64,000 nucleotides of DNA. Origin: Chthonomonadaceae bacterium (GTDB lineage Bacteria; Armatimonadota; Chthonomonadetes; Chthonomonadales; Chthonomonadaceae). The stretch is taken from assembly GCA_025352825.1 (NCBI GenBank), contig JANXSG010000047.1:1-64000 (forward strand). Reading direction: 5' to 3'. Shown here one piece after another: positions 45,336 through 52,906 of the stretch (positions are counted from its first letter, which is position 1; each line of letters opens with the position of its first letter). A model generated the notes under the pieces. The model made no database searches. It saw only the letters and a program-made list of their open reading frames with translations, and was not told the origin of the DNA. A program made the translations under genes and the position numbers.

Positions 45336-47407
45336 TTACTTCGATAACAGACGCTGAAGATAGAGGCGATAGAGCTCACAACGAAAGACGACCCTCCCCT
45401 CCATGCTTTGGCAGACAATGCCTGCGGATAGCAGTCGGTAGTAGGCGTCATGATGCGGCTGAGCCGATCCAGAAAGAACGGAGAGAACATAGTCGCTAAC
45501 TTCGGGGAGACGGGAAACGGAGATGAGCATGCGTTTGAGGTGGTCGTTAAATGGGCCTTCATCTGCATCGGCACGCTTCAGAAGTGTAGGAAGTGTCTCT
45601 CGGTTAGCGACGAGAGCGTCGAGGGCGCAGCGTGTCAGGAACGGTTGCCCGCTAATGAGCGGGTACAGTGATTCAGTTTCAACATAACTCGTCAACGGCC
45701 CGCCATACCTTGCGTTTAGATCAATGGTCTGCTGTATATTAAAATCTTCCAGGTTGAGCCGACGCCCCACGTGAACGGAGACTGATTTAGGTCTTGAATG
45801 AAAAGATGAGCCTCGGTTGCATACGCAATCACTACGGTTAATTTGCGCCAGGGGCCGTCGGGTTCTGTAGAACGGGAGTTATGCCACGAGCGAACCAGTC
45901 CGAAAAAGTCTGAGGCGAATGGAGCTGTAAAAAGTTTATCTACCTCATCCATGAACCAGACGAGCGGTTCCTCCGAATCGTCCACCAGATCACGAAGAAA
46001 GTTTTCCATATTCAGGTTCGTGCCGAAAATTGCATCCCAATTCGCGGTAAAGTTATACTCGAATTTCAGCTGTCTGGCTAGTGTGGCCGCAAGAAGCCGA
46101 TAGAAGGTCTCATCGGAGGACATCTGTGCGGTATTGAATTTTTGAAAATCTGTCACTACGACCCGGGACCCTGTATCTCTGGCACGTTTAGTACCCTGGG
46201 CGAGCAGGGATGTTTTGCCGATCTGCCGCGCCCCTTTCACCAGTAGAATACTCTCATGCGCGTCCAGTGCCTGCAGGAACTCCTCATCGCACTGCCGGCG
46301 AACGTAGAACGGGGAGTCGGGAGGGACTGCGCCTCCGACCGATTCCAGTTTTACCTCACCTGATGGCTGTTTGAGAGGTTCAGTAATTGCTGATAAGAGT
46401 TCTGCAACTAACTTCTCATCATCTGCTGGTCCAGTCCAAGTAAAAAAATGGAGCGGTTCAAGGATAGAAGCTATCGTTCCCCCGAGTTCATCGTCGGATC
46501 CTATTTTCACAGGCAGAAGAACTGGTTTTCCGGTGTTTATGAACTGATCCTGTGCTGTTTCGACTTCATATTCGAGCATTTCACTCCGAAGGGACTCCGG
46601 AGACACGATTGCTACCACGGCATCCGCGCGGCGAATAGGCTCCTCGATAGCTTTTGCCCAGGCAGAGCTGATTTTCTCCTGGTTATCCACGAAGACTTCA
46701 TGACCCAGACTTCTCAATCGCGATTCCAGCGTTTTCAAAACATTCCCATCCGGCTGGACATTAGGTTTGTACAGAAGAGCCACACTCTTCCCAGTGGTTG
46801 ATGTGTTACTGGATGAATTTCCTGTGCCGGTTGGAGATTTTGTGAGCTTAGCGGGAGGGGAGGATTGACCAAAGTCTTTGCCATACAGACTATATATGGA
46901 GATGATGACATCGTGTTTTGCTATTCCATCACCCAATGGATGGATATAGGAAGACCATTCATCGAAATGCTGCAGCCAGGCGGCGTACTGTGCGGAGAGC
47001 AGGATATGCCCTGCATCACCGAAATCCATCACGCGCTGTGCAGAATTAAGTCCCTCACCAACCAGATTTTCACGTCCTAGTGCATCCAGCTGTGGAAGAA
47101 TGAGCCCACTATGGATTCCCATCCGGACTGTCAGTTTAGAAGATTTTAATCCGTGAGTGATCGCAATGGCAGCTCGAACAGGAGCGAGTACATTGTTGAA
47201 AAATACCAAGGCCTTCCCATCACCGGTATGCAGATTTTGAACCGCGTTATCCGATGATGCGGATATAAAGGTAGAGGCTAATTTTACTGCAATATTCAAC
47301 TGCTCGACGATACGAGACTGCGCTGAGGAAGTCTCGCGAGAGTAGCCTACAATGTCCATGAATAGAACATAAGCAATTCGAGCGCTGCGATTTGAATTTG
47401 GGGTCAT
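45336..47407 (-). pseudogene. Class III nucleotide cyclase - TIR - AAA_35 ATPase fusion, frameshifted near its 3' end
   Basis: Residues 1-175 form a class III adenylate/guanylate cyclase domain. Metal ligands are Asp18 (LFMDIVGYS) and Asp63 (HTGDGKALVFF), with Asn120/Arg124 in GLNSAQR. Residues about 206-345 are TIR-like (SVALLYKPNV, GHEVFVDNQ, DAVVAIVSPESLRSEMLEYE). Residues about 363-560 are an AAA_35-type ATPase with GARQIGKTSL (Lys397) and LVWFMDEVDKLF. At about 45776 the frame breaks after DLNQSPF; the other frame continues VGRRLNLEDFNIQQTIDLNA to 45336, so one missing base would restore a ~690-residue protein. AAGGA precedes the ATG. It is the last of five minus-strand genes. Cyclase and ATPase residues are intact, so the truncated 563-residue product might still act. 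Confidence 0.8.
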
Positions 47408-47506
47408 GGTGCGTGATTCCTTCGAACATCACTAGAAGATCTTAAATACTGTATGACGACTGAAATCGAATTTTATTGGGCATAGTTCCTATCTGATATT
47501 AACTGT

Positions 47507-49580
47507 TCAGAAATGCTTACTCGCAATATGTCCTGCCTCTGGATCAGAAATCCAAACTCGTGCCGTACTGTCCCTACTTCCTGTGAGTATGCGTTTGCCA
47601 TCCGGCGAAAACGATACTGAGTTGACTCCGTCTGTATGACCTACTAGTGCGACTGTCTCAAGTCCTCTCCGTGCGTCCCAAACTATTGCCGATTTGTCAG
47701 AACTACCTGTAACCATACGCCTACCGTCCGACGAAAACGATATCGAATTCACTACGTCTGAATGTCCTTTCAGCGTGTCTCTCACGTACCCATACGGTGC
47801 GTTCCATACCTTTATCGAATTATCCTTACTGTCTATATAAATGAGTCTACCATTAGGCGAAAATGCTACCGATCTTACACTCTCGGTATGTCCTTTGAGT
47901 GTAAGAATCTCTTGACCAGTCTGAGATTCCCATACCTTTACCGAGCTATCATCACTACCTGTAACGATGCGATTGCCGTCCGGAGAAAATGATACCGAAT
48001 TCACTGCGCCTGTATGTCCGGTCAATGTAACGGTCTCATGACCTGTCTGTGCATCCCAGACTATTGCCTTATAGTCGAAACTGCCTGAAACGATGCGTTT
48101 ACCGTCCGGTGAAAATGCTACTGAATAGATAGAACCATTATGTCCTTTAAGCGTAAATAAGTCTAGACAACACATTCTGGTCCAATATCCCCACTCTAAG
48201 CCCAAATATTTATTATTATTTGTCTCTTCAAGTATATCGACAGTATGGCTGATGTTACCATACTCGTATTCGCGTTGTGCTAAGTTCATGTCAGTAATGT
48301 AGTCGGATTCCATTGTGTCGTTATCTATGTTTGTTCTGAGCCGAGATGCAGATGTTGCTAACTCATTAACAGCTTCTATTTTCTGGAAGACTGTCATGAT
48401 TAAGTATGCCATCATAGCCAGGATCAAACTGGCTATCGCTAGAGTTCGTGATACACTTCGGAGATATGCAGCTTTCTGGCGTCGCTTCTCTGCATTTGGC
48501 AAGTGAGTTTCGATCCATTTAGCATCAAAGACACGTGCATAAATGGGGTTTCTTACTTTTAGTATGCCGTTCTCAACTTTTGCCACTCCAGATAGCTTGA
48601 GGACTGCGCAAAGTGGGTTAGTCTCATCGTTTGCTACGGATTTCCCCGAGCGCATCTGCTTATAGATTTCAAGCAGTGCGGAGAGATCGACTTCACTTTT
48701 CAGGAGTCGGTTTCGGACAAAAGCCAGATTGTCATCACTCTCTTTGGCTGAGTGGGTTAGGAATAGATCGTTACAGAGTTTGTCAATCTCTGCTGGAGTT
48801 TTCGCGCCGCTCTCCTGTGCTGAACGGCACAATCTCTGAGTTAGATAAGGATGGCCGCCCGTCCAGTAGAGAATACGAGAAAGGTTTTCCAGGTTATTGG
48901 AAAGACCCGTCGCTAGCGGTTTTGCTTCTTCATCGGTGAAATCTCGTAACTCGGTTCGTTTGCCTATGTTGAACGGGGAAACTCGTGTGTCCTGAATAAG
49001 GTCGGCGGGCGTTGCTGTTCCTAAGAGGCAGAAGGTGAGGCGTTTGAGTCGGACTATCCGTTGCACGACCAACGTAGCATTGCCGTATCGCTGCAAAGAA
49101 CTCATCGGCGGAAAACGGTAGGGAGAGGGTCACATCGATCTCGTCGATAAATATCACAACCGGGGAGGCTTCGGAAGCTATAGCCAATTCAGTGATAGCG
49201 CCGAACAGACGCTGCACAGGTGGGAGCGCTTCGTTCTCTTTCCAGTAGGAAAGAAACTCATATCGCTGGCCTAGTTCCCTGCCGATCTCGGAGAATAATG
49301 CAGCGTACCACTGCTCTGCGGTAAGGTTCCTGCCGCCAAATCGTGTGAGATCACAAAAAGCGGTTCGGACATTTTCATGATCGAGGCGGAGAATGGTGCG
49401 GACACAGAGGCTGGATTTACCCATCTGCCTGGAATTGAGGACATAGCAAGTCTCATCAGATAGAAGCGAGGTATAGAGGTCAAGGTCAGCTTGACGCTCT
49501 ACGTAAGAGAGCGCGTCAGAAGGCAGAGTTCCTCCAGTGATGTAAAAAGAGGGTTCTCGATTGGTATCTGCAGTGATCAT
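47507..49580 (-). pseudogene. AAA_35 ATPase - membrane helix - WD40 repeat protein, frameshifted
   Basis: The first frame (ATG 49580) holds the AAA_35 start: a FYITGGTLPSDALSYVERQA head, Walker A SRQMGKSSL (Lys55) and Walker B VVIFIDEID (about 142-149). At about 49050 the frame breaks; the second frame continues LKRLTFCLLGTATPADLIQD, SPFNIGKRTEL, a winged-helix-like region, one membrane helix (LAIASLILAMMAYLIMTVF) and five WD40 repeats such as VAFSPDGKRIVSGS. The chain stops after repeat five, fewer than the seven of a closed propeller. Restored length would be about 690 residues. The N-terminal ATPase is paralogous to that of the next gene. Such proteins are probably signal-transduction STAND-like ATPases. 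Confidence 0.8.
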
Positions 49581-49606
49581 ATAGCACCACTTTCCAATCG
49601 ATCAGA

Positions 49607-50208
49607 TCAGGTAATGACAGGTGGGAGCAGATCGGTGATAGCGACAGGAAGATTGGGGTGGGATGAGATCGTAACACTATCAAATTCGGAGTGAATGGTG
49701 ATGAGCGAATACTCCCCATCCGCTGGCAGGCGATGGATGTGGAGTTGTCGTGCATTCAGATCTAGCACCCAGTATTCAACTATTCCCGCACGTGCATAAA
49801 AACGAGCTTTGACTACCAGATCCGCAAGAAGAGAAGTATCACTCACTTCCACAACAAGCACCAAATCTATTGGGCCGGCATGTCGATTCATATAAGCGGT
49901 TGTAGGTTCGCGAGTCACAGCAACATCGGGTTCTGATTCACTATATATTCCATCAGGATCTGGTAACGTGATTGGAGCTTTGGTTGAATATGCATCACAT
50001 TGAAAAATGTTAGAAGCCACTGCTGAAATAGATTGATGGCGACTGTATGTGGGGGGTTCTCACCCGTTTTGCCAATAACCTCTCCATCTATAATTTCATA
50101 ACGACCCGTGATATATCCTTCCTCAGCCATTTCATAACATTCGGCCAAAGTCCAGCAGTATCTATTGGGGAATATCTCTAATTCGGGAGCGATCAATGTG
50201 CTGCTCAT
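49607..50208 (-). pseudogene. Uma2-family (PD-(D/E)XK) endonuclease, frameshifted
   Basis: The first frame from ATG 50208 (GGAGA six bases upstream) encodes TLAECYEMAEEGYITGRYEI, then IDGEVIGKTGENPPHTVAIN, and drifts out of frame at about 49993. The next frame continues TKAPITLPDPDGIYSESEPD, VVEVSDTSLLADLVVKARFY and YWVLDLNARQLHIHR to 49607. Restoring one A gives a normal ~200-residue Uma2 protein with its PD...E...K-like nuclease core intact in the second half. Uma2 nucleases are highly expanded in cyanobacteria and Armatimonadota; their targets are unknown. The leader sequence GGAGATTTGTCATGAGCA is nearly shared with the neighbouring Uma2 gene. Confidence 0.75.
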
Positions 50209-50233
50209 GACAAATCTCCAGACTCGAACATTT

Positions 50234-50731
50234 TTAGACTGTAACCATACATCCACAGACGAATTGAATTTCTGCAGGAGATATCAGTGTATCGTGTTTT
50301 CCATCGGGGCGGCAGTGTAAGACCTCTTTGGTATAAGGGTTGTAGACAACTACATCTTTGACGCCTTGTGTAAGGTAGAACGGAAGGCTTATTACGTAGT
50401 CTTTAGCCTCATAACCTTTGCTTATAATTTCAATAACGGCATCGGGCAAAGTAGTAACGACTTCTTCAGTCTGTTGAGGAGGTTGGCAAAAGATGGCGAT
50501 ATCTGGCCTCTTTTCAGAGCCATCTGGGAAACGCATCGATAGATCTGCGTAATGGTGGCATCCACAACTGTCTGCATCCTGTGAAATGGCTTTTAAAGAG
50601 AGCTGAATCCGAAAGATATTCTCTTGGTGTAAAGCTACAGGATGGGCTTCCCAGATAGTAATGCCATTCACACGTTCAAGCTTTACTCCAGAGTCTGGAA
50701 AACGTTCCTCTAAAAGTTTGATGGTGCTCAT
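50234..50731 (-). CDS. Uma2-family endonuclease
   Basis: The core is visible as YADLSMRFPDGSEKRPDIAI (PD motif), DAVIEIISKGYEAKDYVISL (E-X-S-K) and FYLTQGVKDVVVYNPYTKEV. It is an intact copy of ~165 residues, with ATG at 50731 preceded by GGAGA. Members of this family have a restriction-endonuclease fold. It shares its ribosome-binding region with the frameshifted neighbour 49607-50208, suggesting tandem duplication. It lies 40 bases after a cyclic-nucleotide-binding protein gene in the same direction. Confidence 0.85.
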   Translation of the reverse strand: MSTIKLLEERFPDSGVKLERVNGITIWEAHPVALHQENIFRIQLSLKAISQDADSCGCHHYADLSMRFPDGSEKRPDIAIFCQPPQQTEEVVTTLPDAVIEIISKGYEAKDYVISLPFYLTQGVKDVVVYNPYTKEVLHCRPDGKHDTLISPAEIQFVCGCMVTV

Positions 50732-50770
50732 AACAAATCTCCGCAACTGACAGGTGCCAAGTGGAACCAT

Positions 50771-51217
50771 CTACTGCTTGTTAAGCTGGCCGTCGAGTTC
50801 CATATTGGACATACGGATATAGGAACATAGCACACGAGAGATATTACGGAGCAGCCCAAGCTCGATGCTGGGATAGGTATTCATCAGCGCTTGAAGTTTC
50901 TCTCCGGCGATAAATACGACTTTCGTCGAACGGATGCTCATCACTGTGGCTGAGCGAGGCTGATTGTCCAGGATAGCCATCTCACCCACGATACTTCCGG
51001 GGCCAAGCTCGATAATTTTGTCGCCGGAAAAAGTATTGACTCTGGCGCCGCCTTCTACGATTAGCATCAGATCTTTGCTCTTATCAAACTGGCGTACCAT
51101 TGTCATACCACCATCAAACTGCCGGAATTCAGAGATTGCAACAAGCGCATCAACTTCATCTTCAGGCATTTCTTTAACAAGATAACACTTACTTACTGCA
51201 TCAAAAATCTCTGACAT
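50771..51217 (-). CDS. Stand-alone cyclic-nucleotide-binding domain protein
   Basis: This is a single Crp-like cNMP-binding fold of ~148 residues without a DNA-binding domain. The phosphate-binding cassette reads IVGEMAILDNQPRSATV, containing the Gly-Glu pair and the Arg that hold a cyclic nucleotide. LMLIVEGGARVNTFSGDKII precedes it. A C-terminal helical segment (LGLLRNISRVLCSYIRMSNM) may contact a partner. ATG at 51217 follows AAAGGAGCC. It is the first gene of a five-gene minus-strand run that ends with a nucleotide cyclase fusion, so it could be a receptor or regulator of that enzyme's product. Confidence 0.85.
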   Translation of the reverse strand: MSEIFDAVSKCYLVKEMPEDEVDALVAISEFRQFDGGMTMVRQFDKSKDLMLIVEGGARVNTFSGDKIIELGPGSIVGEMAILDNQPRSATVMSIRSTKVVFIAGEKLQALMNTYPSIELGLLRNISRVLCSYIRMSNMELDGQLNKQ

Positions 51218-51326
51218 GGATAGGCTCCTTTGGAATTTCAAATCAAGAGTAGTTATGCAACTTGAGTTACTCATCGTTATCTAAATATACCTAGAATTCC
51301 TCCGTGATATGAAATCAAAAGGAGAC

Positions 51327-52316
51327 CTATTTCAGTATATTCTCGATCGTTTGAAACTCAGCATCCGTAAATTCCAGATTGTCCAGCGCTGCTGCATTCT
51401 CTTCGATCTGTTCGACGCTCGAGGCTCCAATAAGTGCACTGGTAATCGCTGGCAGCCTCAAAGTCCATGCGAGGGCAAGCTGCGCCAGACTCTGTCCTCG
51501 CTGAGCAGCCATAGTATTGAGAGCCTTGAGCCTGGCAAGCTTCTCAGAATTCAGATTATTCGCGACCCATTCTTTTCCCCATTTTTGGGCTGCACGGCTC
51601 TCTGCAGGAATATCACCCCCAATATATTTATCCGTAAGCATACCGGAAGCCAGCGGGCAGAAAGGGATCACTCCCGTACCAGAACGTTCGGCCTGAGACA
51701 GCAGATCTGTTTCAATTCCACGGCTAAGCATATTGTAGTAGGGCTGGTGAATGGTGATGGGGGATAACGACATGCGCTCACATATCCGCACTGCATCAGC
51801 GAACTGCGCTCCACTATAGCTGCTGACACCTACATAGAGAACTTTCCCCTGTCGAACAAGCTGGTCAAGAGCGGCCATAGTCTCTTCGAGCGGAGTATCT
51901 GGGTCTGGCCTGTGTGAGTAGAAGATATCGAAGTACTCCAAGCCCATTCTTTTAAGCGACTGATCGCAGCTCGCGATCATATATTTTCTGGATCCCCACT
52001 CTCCATAAGGACCGGGCCACATTCTGTATCCAGCTTTACTCGAGATGATTAGTTCATCTCGCGGCATCCCCTTGACGATTTTTCCACACACAATCTCTGC
52101 ATTACCAGGGGGTGTGCCGTAGTTGTTTGCCAGATCGAAATGAGTGATTCCCAGATCAAAAGCTCTGAATAAGCAGTCCTTCGCAACCCCAGCGTCTCTA
52201 TACCCTCCGAAAGTTTCCCACGCCCCCAGGGAGATCGCTGGAAGAAGAAGCCCAGTCCTTCCACATCGGCGGTATTTCATCTTGTCGTATCGATTCGAGT
52301 TGAACTCATGCGGCAT
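51327..52316 (-). CDS. Aldo/keto reductase (L-glyceraldehyde-3-phosphate reductase-like)
   Basis: This NADPH-dependent reductase of the YghZ/Gpr or potassium-channel-beta-like group keeps the catalytic tetrad: Asp in FDLANNYG, Tyr in the same motif, Lys in LIISSKAGYR and His in FYSHRPDPDTP. The GVSSYSGAQF and IGASSVEQIEENAAAL segments match the family. YghZ-type enzymes reduce methylglyoxal and L-glyceraldehyde-3-phosphate. AAAGGTG lies upstream of the ATG at 52316. It is upstream of the cNMP-binding gene but separated by ~110 bases, so a common transcript is uncertain. Confidence 0.9.
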   Translation of the reverse strand: MPHEFNSNRYDKMKYRRCGRTGLLLPAISLGAWETFGGYRDAGVAKDCLFRAFDLGITHFDLANNYGTPPGNAEIVCGKIVKGMPRDELIISSKAGYRMWPGPYGEWGSRKYMIASCDQSLKRMGLEYFDIFYSHRPDPDTPLEETMAALDQLVRQGKVLYVGVSSYSGAQFADAVRICERMSLSPITIHQPYYNMLSRGIETDLLSQAERSGTGVIPFCPLASGMLTDKYIGGDIPAESRAAQKWGKEWVANNLNSEKLARLKALNTMAAQRGQSLAQLALAWTLRLPAITSALIGASSVEQIEENAAALDNLEFTDAEFQTIENILK

Positions 52317-52447
52317 TGATAATTCACCTTTCGGATATATACATATTGTTATATTCCACGCGAATTCTTACAAAACCTGCCTGCTAGTTGCGCCTATGCT
52401 GACAACACACAGTCTAGTATGTGTTTCATTTGAATATGCATTATTGA

Positions 52448-52564
52448 ATGGCAGAGACACAGAGATTACAAAGAAATCCTTGAAATTTAATAAACTCAAT
52501 TCATGTGTAGAATGGTTTTACAGTCGTTACATAATTCCTCTGTGAGTCCGTGTCTCTGTGGTTT
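52448..52564. repeat. Inverted-repeat element of the CACAGAGACACAGAG type
   Basis: GCAGAGACACAGAGATTACA (52450 on) is mirrored by TGTGAGTCCGTGTCTCTGTG near 52542-52561. This oligonucleotide is scattered in many bacterial genomes. No gene is covered. Confidence 0.55.
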
Positions 52565-52681
52565 GGAATAAGATTCATCACTAACATCTTTGCGGATGAA
52601 TTGGAGGAAGGAGTTCTGATTGTATTCGTGGAAGTGTGAAATGTTAGGAACTTGATAAGGTCTGATTAAGGAGAGAATACT

Positions 52682-52882
52682 ATGGCTATGGGATTCTATC
52701 TTGCATTGGTGCTCATATTCGGGTTCGTGGTATTTATAATTTGGGCTAAGTCTGCAGTTGGGCAGCAATCACTCAAACAGTCCTGGGGAGAGTCCCACTC
52801 ATTCAAGAAAAAACGGCGCATGGCGAGAAGACATTCGGGAACGAATGCGGGGTCTTCCCACCCCCCTCGTCCACACAGATAG
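52682..52882 (+). CDS. Small membrane protein
   Basis: The 66-residue product has one strong membrane helix (residues 4-23, GFYLALVLIFGFVVFIIWAK) followed by a basic tail (FKKKRRMARRHSG) that probably faces the cytoplasm. AAGGAGAG lies seven bases upstream of the ATG at 52682, a good ribosome-binding site. No family is recognised. It is convergent with the large glycoside-hydrolase-like gene. Confidence 0.6.
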   Translation: MAMGFYLALVLIFGFVVFIIWAKSAVGQQSLKQSWGESHSFKKKRRMARRHSGTNAGSSHPPRPHR

Positions 52883-52906
52883 AAATAAGGGGGTATTAAT
52901 AGGCAC

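Noticed and set aside
45750-45800. Programmed -1 or +1 ribosomal frameshifting in the cyclase-TIR gene
   Set aside because: No X-XXY-YYZ heptamer or clear downstream pseudoknot; a simple missing base explains it better.
47507-48165. Repeated DNA that could be taken for a CRISPR or tandem-repeat array
   Set aside because: The periodicity is ~126 bp with protein-level WD40 conservation, so it is a coding repeat.
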